In this document: positions 49,628 through 57,760 of the stretch, piece after piece
Position numbering within the stretch: the stretch's first letter is position 1
Layout: each line of letters opens with the position of its first letter
Origin: CAZAMB01 sp964486335
Lineage (GTDB): Bacteria > Planctomycetota > Phycisphaerae > UBA1845
NCBI GenBank assembly: GCA_964486335.1
Contig: CAZAMB010000008.1
Span: 62,001-126,000, forward strand
DNA length: 64,000 nucleotides
Direction of reading: 5' to 3'
Notes under the pieces: model-generated
Told to the model about the DNA's origin: nothing
The model's input: the letters and a program-made list of their open reading frames with translations, nothing else
Database searches by the model: none
Program-made: the position numbers and the translations under genes

Positions 49628-50764
49628 ATGACCGACGTCACGGACTGCATTGTCATCGGAGGCGGAGTCATCGGTTTGTCCGTTGCCCGCCGCCTCGCCC
49701 TCGAGGGTTGCGCCGTCACCCTGATCGAACGCGGAGTTTGCGGCGGCGAGGCCTCATGGGCCGGCGCGGGCGTGCTCTCGCCCTGCAACCCGCATCGCCG
49801 CGACGCCGTGGCCGACCTGCGCCGCGCGAGCCTCGAGCTGTACCCCGCGTTTTGCTCACAACTTCACAAGGAGACCGGGATCGATCCTGAGTTCGACGCG
49901 TGCGGAGAACTGGAGATTGCCCTCAACGACGCCGCGCTGCGCAGCCTTCGTTCCGACGAGCAGGCCGGCGACGACCAGCCCCTCTCCGACGGGCGCAAAG
50001 CCTACGAGTTTCTTTCAGCCGAGCGGACACGAGAAGTAGAGTCGGTCGTCTCCCCCGCGATCCTCGGCGCGCTGCTGTGCAACGGCACGTCGCAAGTGCG
50101 CAATCCGCGATTGCTTCGGGCGCTTCGCGTGTCCTGCGAGCGGCTTGGTGTTCGGATTTGCGAGCAAACCGCCGTGCGTGATTTCAAGATGGACGGTTCG
50201 CGCGTGACGGGTGTGCGAACCGACGACCGCGACTGGTCGGCCTCATCGGTCGTCCTGTGCGCGGGAGCATGGTCATCAAGCATCGGTAACCGCTTGCACG
50301 AACTGATGCCCGTCACTCCCGTTCGCGGACAAATGATCCTGCTGAAGTTCGATCAGAGACCGTTTTCCCATGTCGTCTCCCGTGGAAAAACATACCTCGT
50401 GCCGCGCCGCGATGGTCACGTCCTGCTCGGAGCGACCGAGGAACCCGATGCCGGCTTTGCCAAGCGAAACACCCCAGCCGGCATCAACAGGCTCTTCGAA
50501 ACTGGCGTGAAACTGGTTCCAATGATCGCCGATGCCCCAGTTGTCGCCCAATGGGCCGGGCTCCGCCCCGGAACGCCCGATGACAACCCGTACATCGGAC
50601 CGGTTCCCGGTTTTGAGAATCTCTTCGCCGCAACCGGCCATTTCCGCTCCGGCTTGATTCTGACCCCCATCACCGCCGAAGTCGTCATCCGCATGGTCTC
50701 CGGCCGGTCAATTGCAGCCGATTTGAGTTCTTGCGAGGTCGGTCGCGCCTCGAGGACCCGATAA
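49628..50764 (+). CDS. thiO: Glycine oxidase ThiO-type FAD-dependent oxidoreductase
   Basis: 378 residues. FAD Rossmann motif DCIVIGGGVIGLSVARRLAL at the N-terminus followed by VTLIERGVCGGEASWAGAG, where the GEASWAGAGVL block is typical of ThiO and related DAO-family oxidases. C-terminal QWAGLRPGTPDDNPYIGPVP and ENLFAATGHFRSGLILTPIT. It oxidises glycine (or small D-amino/N-methyl amino acids) to iminoacetate, the thiazole precursor in thiamine synthesis. No thiG, thiS or TPP riboswitch was recognised nearby, so a D-amino-acid oxidase role is the alternative. Start 49628 has only a weak ribosome-binding site. Confidence 0.85.
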   Translation: MTDVTDCIVIGGGVIGLSVARRLALEGCAVTLIERGVCGGEASWAGAGVLSPCNPHRRDAVADLRRASLELYPAFCSQLHKETGIDPEFDACGELEIALNDAALRSLRSDEQAGDDQPLSDGRKAYEFLSAERTREVESVVSPAILGALLCNGTSQVRNPRLLRALRVSCERLGVRICEQTAVRDFKMDGSRVTGVRTDDRDWSASSVVLCAGAWSSSIGNRLHELMPVTPVRGQMILLKFDQRPFSHVVSRGKTYLVPRRDGHVLLGATEEPDAGFAKRNTPAGINRLFETGVKLVPMIADAPVVAQWAGLRPGTPDDNPYIGPVPGFENLFAATGHFRSGLILTPITAEVVIRMVSGRSIAADLSSCEVGRASRTR

Positions 50765-51079
50765 TCGGCACTTTTCAACTCTCTCATCGCGCAAAGGCGG
50801 TGCGCGAGAATCCTCAATCTGCGGAAAAATGCCACTACGAATGAGCTTTTCATCGCATTGCGAAGCGGCGGGAATGGGACCGCTGCAGTGGTATGCGTGT
50901 TGCGAGTGGACATGCTTTGCACGGTGAACCGGCGCATGGGACTGACCAGCAAAAGCACAAAGCGCATTTCAAAAGCTCCGGACGAAGGGCCGAGCAAGGA
51001 AACCGTTCGTAAAGATGGAAAAAAGCCCATCTGGCTGTTACAGCAGGCATTTCATGGGTTGAGTCATTATAATGCGGGA

Positions 51080-52291
51080 ATGGCCGACCGGTTTCTCATG
51101 GAAACAAAGTCGTACGTGGGGTTTACGTCGGAAGATGCCTCGCGCATTCGCGCATTCGCAACGCACTTCAAGCCACACATCCCCCGACTGGTGAATCGGT
51201 TTTACGAGGTCCTGCTTCAGCATCCCACCGCGAAAGGGGTGTTTTCCGGAGGTGAAAAGCAAATGGAGCGTCAGCGCGCGGTGCTGACGAAATGGGCTGA
51301 AACACTGTTCGACGGTGAGTACGGCGAATCCTACTTTTCGACACGGTATCGCATCGGTGAAACGCACGTTCGTGTGTCCCTTCCGCAGCGGTACATGATT
51401 CTAGGAATGGAAATCATCTGGCGTGAATTTCAGGATATTTTGAATGAGTTGAAAGAACTGAAACATGGCGACCGTCAGGTCATGGCGACTTCCCTGCATA
51501 AATTGCTCATGCTCGATTTGACGGTCATGCTCCAGAGCTACCAGGAAAGTCACGAAAACCGCATCCGAAATGCCGAGCGGGACGCGATGGAAGCCAAGTT
51601 GCTACGGGCCGAGCACCTTGCCGAGATCGGGCAACTGGCCGCTTCGCTTGCTCACGAGATCAAGAATCCGCTGGCGGGGATTAGCGGTGCGATTCAGATC
51701 ATCGGCGATTCCATGGAAGAGAAGAACCCACATCGTGAAATAGTTCACGAGATTCTCGGACAGATCGGCCGGTTGGACGCGACAGTAAAGGACCTTCTGT
51801 TGTATGCGAGGCCGACTCCACCGAGTCCCCGCGAAGTCAAACTCGATTCTCTGGTCCCGCGCGTGCTTATGCTTCTTCGCGAAGAGCCGGCGATGCGCCG
51901 GGTTCGCGTGGATTTTGAGTCGACCAATGGTGAGGGCGTTTTGTTTGCCGACGAAGGTCAAATGGAGCAGCTTCTGATCAACCTAATCCTCAACGCCGCC
52001 CATGCGTCCGAGGAAGGCGGCGCGATTCAGGTGGCGGCGCGACGCGAGGGATCGCGCACGCAGTTGATGGTTAGGGACAAAGGGATCGGCATGCGACCGG
52101 ATATTCGTGAGAAGGCCATGGAGCCTTTCTTCACGACGAAGTCCAAGGGGACCGGGCTTGGGCTGGCGATCTGTCGTCGGATTGTTGAATCGCACAATGG
52201 CACGATTTCGCTGGACAGCACGGTCGGTCTGGGTACGACGGTCAGCATTGAGTTGCCGCGCGAGAAATCGTCAGGCGCGACGAAGGGATAG
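51080..52291 (+). CDS. Globin-coupled sensor histidine kinase (protoglobin + HisKA + HATPase)
   Basis: 403 residues from the ATG at 51080; the frame is open to 50858, and ATG 50936 would add a polar leader of 48 residues. Residues 10-150 are a globin-coupled-sensor haem domain: GFTSEDASRIRAFATHFKPH, FYEVLLQHPTAKGVF, FSTRYRIGETHVRVSLPQRY with proximal-His candidate His96. Then HisKA (GQLAASLAHEIKNPLAGISG, phospho-His192) and HATPase (N-box NLILNAAHASEEGG, VRDKGIGMRPDIR, EPFFTTKSKGTGLGLAICRR). Soluble oxygen or redox sensor. The partner NtrC-type regulator starts six bases after its stop. TATAAT lies at 51067-51072, just before the ATG, which could mean a very short leader. Confidence 0.88.
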   Translation: MADRFLMETKSYVGFTSEDASRIRAFATHFKPHIPRLVNRFYEVLLQHPTAKGVFSGGEKQMERQRAVLTKWAETLFDGEYGESYFSTRYRIGETHVRVSLPQRYMILGMEIIWREFQDILNELKELKHGDRQVMATSLHKLLMLDLTVMLQSYQESHENRIRNAERDAMEAKLLRAEHLAEIGQLAASLAHEIKNPLAGISGAIQIIGDSMEEKNPHREIVHEILGQIGRLDATVKDLLLYARPTPPSPREVKLDSLVPRVLMLLREEPAMRRVRVDFESTNGEGVLFADEGQMEQLLINLILNAAHASEEGGAIQVAARREGSRTQLMVRDKGIGMRPDIREKAMEPFFTTKSKGTGLGLAICRRIVESHNGTISLDSTVGLGTTVSIELPREKSSGATKG

Positions 52292-52297
52292 ACGCTC

Positions 52298-53653
52298 ATG
52301 TCGGTGCGAATACTGATCGTCGAGGATGAGCGGTTGATACGCTGGTCGCTACGCCAGAAGTTCGAGGGCCTGGGCTTTCACGTCACGGACGTTGACGACG
52401 GCGCTTCCGCGATGAAGGCGCTCGACGAAGGCGTGTACGATCTGATCATGCTGGACTTCCGCCTGCCGGACATGACGGGTCTTGAAATCCTCACGAAAAT
52501 CCGTGAGACGGACCGCGACGTCGTGGTCATCATGATGACGGCTTTTTCAACCATTGAAAGCGCTGTCGACGCGATGAAACTCGGCGCGTACGACTACATC
52601 ACCAAGCCGTTTGACATGGATCAGCTGATTCGAACGGTGAACAAGGCGCTGGAAACGACCAAGCTTCGGCGCGAGGTGCGCGAGCTTCGCCGGCACATCG
52701 TCCACGAATACGGCATGGACCGCATCGTCGGTCGACACGCCTGTATGCAGGCGCTGTTCGACACGATCCGCAGTGTGGCCGAAAGCGGGGCGTCAACCGT
52801 GTTCCTGCGTGGTGAATCGGGGACAGGAAAGGACCTGGTCGCGCGAGTGATTCATTACCATTCGGATCGGGCGCCGCAACCGTTCATGAATGTCACGTGT
52901 ACGGCCCTGTCGGAAACGTTGCTGGAAAGCGAACTGTTCGGCCACGAGCGCGGCGCGTTCACCGATGCCAAGACCCAGAAGAAAGGCCTGTTCGAACTTG
53001 CGGACGGAGGGACAATCTTCCTCGACGAGGTCGGCGACATGCCGGCGGGCTTGCAGGCCAAGCTGTTGCGATTTCTCGAAGAGCGGACCTTCCGTCGGGT
53101 GGGCGGGACGACCGAAATCTCCGTGGACGTGCGGATCATCGCGGCGACCAATCGCGACATCGACAAGGCCATCGCCGAGGAAAAGTTCCGCCGCGATTTG
53201 TTTTTCCGGCTCGACGTCGTTACCATCCAGCTTCCACCGCTTCGCGAGCGAGGAGACGACGTCAAGCTGCTGGCCCAGCACTTCACCACGCGTTTTGCCG
53301 CCGATTTTCGCAAGCCGATCACCAAGATCGCGGAGGCGGCGTTCGCCAAATTGCTCGCCTACCCCTGGCCGGGCAACGTGCGAGAACTTCGCAATGTCAT
53401 CGAGCGGGCTGTGCTTCTATCGAAGGGAGACACGATCGGGCCGGACGATCTGGTGCTGGGGCGGGTGGCGTCGACTGAGGGCAATTCGCATTATTCGCTG
53501 CCGAACGAGGGGATCGATCTGCACGAACTGGAGAACGACCTGATTCGTCAGGCGCTCGCCCGGGCGTCCAACAATCAGACGCAGGCGGCGAAGCTGCTGT
53601 GCCTCAGCCGCGACGCATTTCGCTATCGGCTCGAAAAGCTGGGGTTGCTGTAG
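52298..53653 (+). CDS. Sigma-54-dependent response regulator (NtrC family), partner of the globin-coupled kinase
   Basis: 451 residues: receiver (RILIVEDERLIRWSLRQKF, phospho-acceptor Asp53 in LIMLDFRLPDMTG, MMTAFST, YITKPF), AAA+ domain (Walker A LRGESGTGKDLVARV, Walker B GGTIFLDEVGD, WPGNVRELRNVIERA) and a Fis-type C-terminus (LLCLSRDAFRYRLEKLGLL). The sigma-54 contact loop is GAFTDA rather than GAFTGA, a variant seen in a subset of activators. It begins six bases after the kinase gene and shares its transcript. Likely output: oxygen- or redox-dependent sigma-54 transcription. Confidence 0.95.
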   Translation: MSVRILIVEDERLIRWSLRQKFEGLGFHVTDVDDGASAMKALDEGVYDLIMLDFRLPDMTGLEILTKIRETDRDVVVIMMTAFSTIESAVDAMKLGAYDYITKPFDMDQLIRTVNKALETTKLRREVRELRRHIVHEYGMDRIVGRHACMQALFDTIRSVAESGASTVFLRGESGTGKDLVARVIHYHSDRAPQPFMNVTCTALSETLLESELFGHERGAFTDAKTQKKGLFELADGGTIFLDEVGDMPAGLQAKLLRFLEERTFRRVGGTTEISVDVRIIAATNRDIDKAIAEEKFRRDLFFRLDVVTIQLPPLRERGDDVKLLAQHFTTRFAADFRKPITKIAEAAFAKLLAYPWPGNVRELRNVIERAVLLSKGDTIGPDDLVLGRVASTEGNSHYSLPNEGIDLHELENDLIRQALARASNNQTQAAKLLCLSRDAFRYRLEKLGLL

Positions 53654-53956
53654 AGACAGTCAGGTTCATCGTCGCCGCGCTTGTGAAAGCACACTATTCC
53701 TAAGAGCAGAACGACGCTATCCGGGGGAATTCAACGATCGATCAGATTTTCGACGCCAAATCCATTCATTCAATCTGAAAAAAGCAGCGCCTTTTGTTCG
53801 AACCGGCATGGTCTTTCGCCACGCGTTTGCGTTTAGGTTCGACCGAGGCATCGAAGGCAAGCAGCCCGGGGCACACGGCGATGACCCAATCTGATGTTTC
53901 GAAGCCGCAAGTCGTAAACCTTCAAGAACAAAACGGATGCGTTCAGGGAAAGAGAA
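53654..53956. other. Intergenic region between convergent genes, nothing recognised
   Basis: About 300 bases between the regulator (plus) and the HEPN gene (minus). Lower GC than its surroundings near 53740-53800. No terminator of standard form and no repeat was found. Confidence 0.4.
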
Positions 53957-54349
53957 TCATTGCATTCCACGAGGACTTCGGAGGTGGGAGTTTACTACAA
54001 TCAGAAACTCCTCGGCTTGGGCGATCAGGGACTCCGCATCGCTACTGGCAAGAACATCTTCGACGTCATAGTCGCTCTTGATCCTCTTGTCGAAAGCGTC
54101 AAGGAGCCATCGGTGATATTTTGCGTCCAGAATACCGGTCTTGGCAAACGCTTCCCCAAATGCAGCGTGAACGCCGCCATGCTTTCTGAACCGACGGCCT
54201 AACTCGGAGAGCAGTGCCTGTGCCGCATAAAACATTCCGTAGTACGCCCGGGACGCGGCGAATTCCGAATAGCCGTCGACAAGGAGGTGTTTGGCAGCCG
54301 CGATCGAATGCTCGCTCTTGTCGAGGAATTTGCGAGTGACATCCTTCAT
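53957..54349 (-). CDS. HEPN-domain protein (UPF0332-like), partner of the nucleotidyltransferase
   Basis: 130 residues from the ATG at 54349, which overlaps the stop of the nucleotidyltransferase gene (ATGA). Helical HEPN core: KDVTRKFLDKSEHSIAAAKH, LLVDGYSEFAASRAYYGMFY, AAQALLSELGRRFRKHGGVH, then a C-terminal helix pair. Where toxin HEPN proteins of this group have the RNase motif Rx4-6H (for example NRAYYAMFHA), this protein has SRAYYGMFYA, so the His is Tyr. It may be a substrate-binding or regulatory HEPN and not an RNase. AGGAGG lies 11 bases before the start. Last gene of the hutU-SIR2-MNT-HEPN run. Confidence 0.85.
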   Translation of the reverse strand: MKDVTRKFLDKSEHSIAAAKHLLVDGYSEFAASRAYYGMFYAAQALLSELGRRFRKHGGVHAAFGEAFAKTGILDAKYHRWLLDAFDKRIKSDYDVEDVLASSDAESLIAQAEEFLIVVNSHLRSPRGMQ

Positions 54350-54666
54350 GCCGGAATGGCCTCCTCTCGAACGTTCTGAATGAAGATGCTCTCTCCATGT
54401 AGCCATTCGTCTTCCGACACAAACACGCGACTGATGCTCACGCCGTGACGGAGCGACAGTTCCCCGATGATTTCGCTCGTGCGGTCCACCTCGGCGGCGT
54501 AGTTGTCAATGCGGTCGAGAACGATCAAAACGTCGAGGTCGGATTCGGCGTCGGCTTCACCGCGAGCGTGGGAGCCAAAAACGTGGCATGCTTTCAGACG
54601 ACTGCGGAAGATCGGGAATAGTCTTCCGGAGACTTCCTTTCCTACTTGCAGAGCGTTGTCCGTCAT
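54346..54666 (-). CDS. Minimal nucleotidyltransferase (MNT, MntA-like antitoxin candidate)
   Basis: 106 residues. The active-site motif GSX10DXD is exact: FGSHARGEADAESDLDVLIV. The rest (YAAEVDRTSEIIGELSLRHG, SISRVFVSEDEWLHGE) fits the KNTase/polymerase-beta superfamily. In the described HepT/MntA pairs the nucleotidyltransferase AMPylates and silences a HEPN toxin. The pairing here with an overlapping HEPN gene is the standard layout. It starts six bases after the SIR2-like gene on the same strand. Confidence 0.88.
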   Translation of the reverse strand: MTDNALQVGKEVSGRLFPIFRSRLKACHVFGSHARGEADAESDLDVLIVLDRIDNYAAEVDRTSEIIGELSLRHGVSISRVFVSEDEWLHGESIFIQNVREEAIPA

Positions 54667-54672
54667 GATGGA

Positions 54673-55704
54673 TTACTCACGCTTAACAATCCAATCCTGC
54701 CAAGTACAGGCAATACAATCTATTCTATCATACCCCAGCGTCGAAAGCCGATTCGCAATCGGGCATGGCACGGGATCGATGATGTTGATCTTGGGCGAAG
54801 TGCGTCGCACGTTAGCCAAACGAAAAAGCAACCGTGATCGAACATCGAATTCCGGTAGTGAATAGCCGATGATCGTGATTTCCGTCGCGGCACGAAGGGC
54901 ATTGTAAGCCAGGTTCCATTGCGACTTGATCCAACGTGAGTGGAAAGACTTTCGCGCACCAGGCGGTACGATCAGCCACTCATCAGTCGCGAACGGAGCG
55001 AGCGTCCGATTGTTCGCGTCTTTCGGAATTTCCGCCATGAGGACGATCCGATCGTCGTAGTCGTCCAACACAGTAAGGCTGTGAATGTTGCTCGGTCGTT
55101 GCGTGTTTTCATGCTCGGATTTCGATGTTTCCACCAAATTGATTGAGCCGTGAGGCTTAATGATTCGGAGCTGCGCTGGAGTCTGTGCTGCATTGTAAGT
55201 GAACTCAATCTGTTCGATTTGACAAGCGATCTCCAATAGGCAGTCCCAGTTGAAGGAAATGACTGACGTAGGCTCATTGACCACCAGCTGAACGAAGTCT
55301 TGAACAAGTTGTAACGATTTGGGTGGGGCGGTATTGGTTTGATCTGCCAACAAGCGTCCCAAGCCTCGAATCAGCGATTTCGTCAAATCCGATGTGTCGG
55401 CATTCGGTGGTACGGTTCCCCCAGCGGCATGATAATCAAATGCATAGTCGCGGTATTCGTCGATGAACGTCAGAAGTTGCTCAAAATCCGGCCACGCGGC
55501 CTTGCAATCGCAAGCTGGAAAGAAGAACTTGAAGTGCTTCATTCGTCGTTGGGCAGCGTCATTGAGAGCGGCACACTCAGGGTCGTCAAACGCGTGCTCG
55601 TAGACATCCTTCGAAAGGTCGCGCGCAAGAGGAAGTCCGCAGGCGTGCGAAAAGCCTGCGCCGAGAACGTAGCATTTTCGAGAATCGTTAGGCGGCTCAT
55701 TCAT
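54673..55704 (-). CDS. Stand-alone SIR2-like (NAD-binding) domain protein
   Basis: 343 residues. SIR2-like NAD-binding signature: CYVLGAGFSHACGLPLARDL (Gly15-Ala-Gly17-Phe-Ser19), SVISFNWDCLLE (Asn152 and Asp154), IIKPHGSINLVE (His185, catalytic position) and ITIIGYSLPEFDVRSRLLF near residue 280. This is the SIR2 subgroup associated with anti-phage NADases (as in Thoeris, DSR and pAgo-linked SIR2) more than protein deacetylases, as no zinc ribbon is seen. It begins six bases after hutU ends and stops six bases before the nucleotidyltransferase gene. Function is inferred from family and context only. Confidence 0.85.
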   Translation of the reverse strand: MNEPPNDSRKCYVLGAGFSHACGLPLARDLSKDVYEHAFDDPECAALNDAAQRRMKHFKFFFPACDCKAAWPDFEQLLTFIDEYRDYAFDYHAAGGTVPPNADTSDLTKSLIRGLGRLLADQTNTAPPKSLQLVQDFVQLVVNEPTSVISFNWDCLLEIACQIEQIEFTYNAAQTPAQLRIIKPHGSINLVETSKSEHENTQRPSNIHSLTVLDDYDDRIVLMAEIPKDANNRTLAPFATDEWLIVPPGARKSFHSRWIKSQWNLAYNALRAATEITIIGYSLPEFDVRSRLLFRLANVRRTSPKINIIDPVPCPIANRLSTLGYDRIDCIACTWQDWIVKRE

Positions 55705-55710
55705 CTGATT

Positions 55711-57402
55711 TCAATTTGGTATCTTCACTTGACGTTCGTCGGCGATGCAAACGGCCTTTTCATATCCCGCGTCCACGTGCCTGAACACGCCCATCGCCGG
55801 GTCGGCGGTGAGGACGCGCTGCAAGCGAGCGGCGGCCTCTTTCGTCCCGTCGGCGACAATCACCTGCCCGGCGTGGATCGCATACCCGATGCCCACGCCG
55901 CCGCCGTGATGAACGCTGACCCACGTCGCGCCGCAGGCGGTGTTGAGCAGGGCGTTGAGGATCGGCCAGTCGGCGATCGCGTCGGAACCGTCCTTCATGC
56001 CTTCGGTCTCGCGGTTGGGCGAGGCGACGCTGCCGCAGTCGAGATGATCGCGGCCGATGACGATCGGGGCGGAGATTTCACCGCGTGCGACGAGGTCGTT
56101 GAACACGAGGCCCATCTTCGCCCGCTCGCCGTAGCCCAGCCAGCAGATGCGCGCGGGCAATCCCTGAAACGCGACGCGCTCGCCCGCGAGCCGAATCCAC
56201 CGACAGAGATGTTCGTTGTTCGGAAACGTCTCGAGTACCGCACGGTCGGTGCGGGCAATGTCCTTGGGGTCACCGGAAAGCGCGGCCCAGCGGAACGGGC
56301 CCTGCCCTTCGCAAAAGAGCGGACGAATGAACAACGGCACGAATCCCTGAATGTCGAATGCATCATCAACACCGACCAGTTTTGCCTGCTGACGGATGTT
56401 GTTGCCGTAATCGAAGGTCATCGCGCCGCGGCGCTGGAGTTCGAGCATGGCAGAAACGTGTTCGCCCATCGCGCGCATCGACTCGGTGATGTATCGGTCC
56501 GGATCGGTCTTGCGGAGCTTGATCGCGTCGTCATAGGCGAGGCCGTTGGGAACGTAACCGTCGAGCGCGTCATGGGCCGAAGTCTGGTCGGTGAGCAGAT
56601 CAGGAACGACGTTCCGCCGGATCAGTTCCGGCAGCACGTCGGCACAGTTGTCGAGCAAGCCAACCGAAAGCGGTTCACCTTTCTTTTTCGCGTCGAGCGA
56701 CCACCCAAGCGCCTCTTCGAGATTTTCAGTCCACTTGTCGAGGTATCGCGTGCGGATGCGCCGCTCGATACGCGACTTGTCGACTTCGATGCACAGGCAG
56801 ACTCCTTCGTTCATCGTCGCGGCCAGCGGTTGCGCGCCCCCCATGCCACCGAGTCCGCCGGTTACGACCATCCGCCCGCGCATCGACCCGCCGAAATGCT
56901 CGCGAGCAGCCGCTCCGAACGTCTCATAGGTTCCCTGGAGAATTCCCTGCGTACCAATATAGATCCACGAGCCGGCGGTCATCTGTCCGTACATCGTCAA
57001 GCCCATTGCCTCGAGCTTGCGAAACTCCTCCCAGTTCCCCCAATGCGGAACCAGCATGGCGTTGGAAATAAGCACGCGGGGTGCGTCGGAATGGGTTTTG
57101 ACGATTCCCACAGCCCGGCCTGACTGCACCAGGAGCGTTTCGTCGGATTCGAGGGATTTCAACGAAGCGACGATGCGATCGAAGTCCGGCCACGACCGGG
57201 CGGCCTTGCCGGACCCGCCGTAGACGATCAATTCGGCGGGGTTTTCGGCCACGTCGGGGTCGAGGTTGTTCATCAGCATTCGCAGCGCTGCTTCCTGCTG
57301 CCATCCTTTGCAGGCCAGCTTGTTTCCGCGGGGCGCGCGGATGGTGCGGACCGTCTCCCCGGCCGACGGCGTGCTCAGACCCTGTCGCATTGCGATTGTC
57401 AT
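55711..57402 (-). CDS. hutU: Urocanate hydratase
   Basis: Second enzyme of histidine breakdown: urocanate to imidazolone propionate, with NAD+ as electrophilic cofactor. 563 residues. AELIVYGGSGKAARSWPDFD, NAMLVPHWGNWEEFRKLEAM and YGQMTAGSWIYIGTQGILQG, VTGGLGGMGGAQPLAATMNE (NAD-binding), LTDQTSAHDALDGYVPNGLA, LPARICWLGYGERAKMGLVF, RDHLDCGSVASPNRETEGMK are all present. The start at 57402 (MTIAMRQG) is preferred to 57429. No other hut gene is in the window. Downstream genes on the same strand (SIR2-like, MNT, HEPN) follow without gaps, which is not a normal hut arrangement. Confidence 0.95.
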   Translation of the reverse strand: MTIAMRQGLSTPSAGETVRTIRAPRGNKLACKGWQQEAALRMLMNNLDPDVAENPAELIVYGGSGKAARSWPDFDRIVASLKSLESDETLLVQSGRAVGIVKTHSDAPRVLISNAMLVPHWGNWEEFRKLEAMGLTMYGQMTAGSWIYIGTQGILQGTYETFGAAAREHFGGSMRGRMVVTGGLGGMGGAQPLAATMNEGVCLCIEVDKSRIERRIRTRYLDKWTENLEEALGWSLDAKKKGEPLSVGLLDNCADVLPELIRRNVVPDLLTDQTSAHDALDGYVPNGLAYDDAIKLRKTDPDRYITESMRAMGEHVSAMLELQRRGAMTFDYGNNIRQQAKLVGVDDAFDIQGFVPLFIRPLFCEGQGPFRWAALSGDPKDIARTDRAVLETFPNNEHLCRWIRLAGERVAFQGLPARICWLGYGERAKMGLVFNDLVARGEISAPIVIGRDHLDCGSVASPNRETEGMKDGSDAIADWPILNALLNTACGATWVSVHHGGGVGIGYAIHAGQVIVADGTKEAAARLQRVLTADPAMGVFRHVDAGYEKAVCIADERQVKIPN

Positions 57403-57760
57403 GTGCGGACTCCGAACCAGCGTTCTCAACGGCGGCCAATCCCGGCGGCAATTTCCGGTTCTGTGATATGCTGAATTATAATGTCAATCTTGTCGAACAC
57501 GAAGCGTCGCCATTGTTGTTTTCTTGTCTCCACGGATATTCGCGCCGCACGAAGAATAGGGTCTGGCTCGGCAATGAGAATCCTTTAGCCCTTGAAATGG
57601 CTGACTGCTCGCACCGGAATTATGGCGATCCGCTTGTGTGGTGTCACAGAAGAGACGCATCGTATTTCGTCGGGCACAGTCGAGCGATTTCGGCCTACGC
57701 GAGTCCGCGCGGGCTGAAGCCCGCGGTTCGCTTTTGAATAGAAATCCATGAGACGCCATA
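57403..57760. other. Intergenic region upstream of hutU holding a REP-like element
   Basis: About 360 bases between the FIST gene and hutU, both on the minus strand. It contains the palindrome at 57701-57731 and an AT-rich patch around 57470-57500 that could hold the hutU promoter. No coding or RNA feature was recognised. Confidence 0.45.
57701..57731. repeat. REP-like palindrome, copy 3
   Basis: GAGTCCGCGCGGGCTGAAGC followed by CCGCGGTTCGC: inverted repeat CGCGGGCT / AGCCCGCG around GA. Inverted relative to copy 2 (34511-34535), with the flanks GAGTCC / GGTTC matching its GGATTC / GAGCC flanks. Confidence 0.6.
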
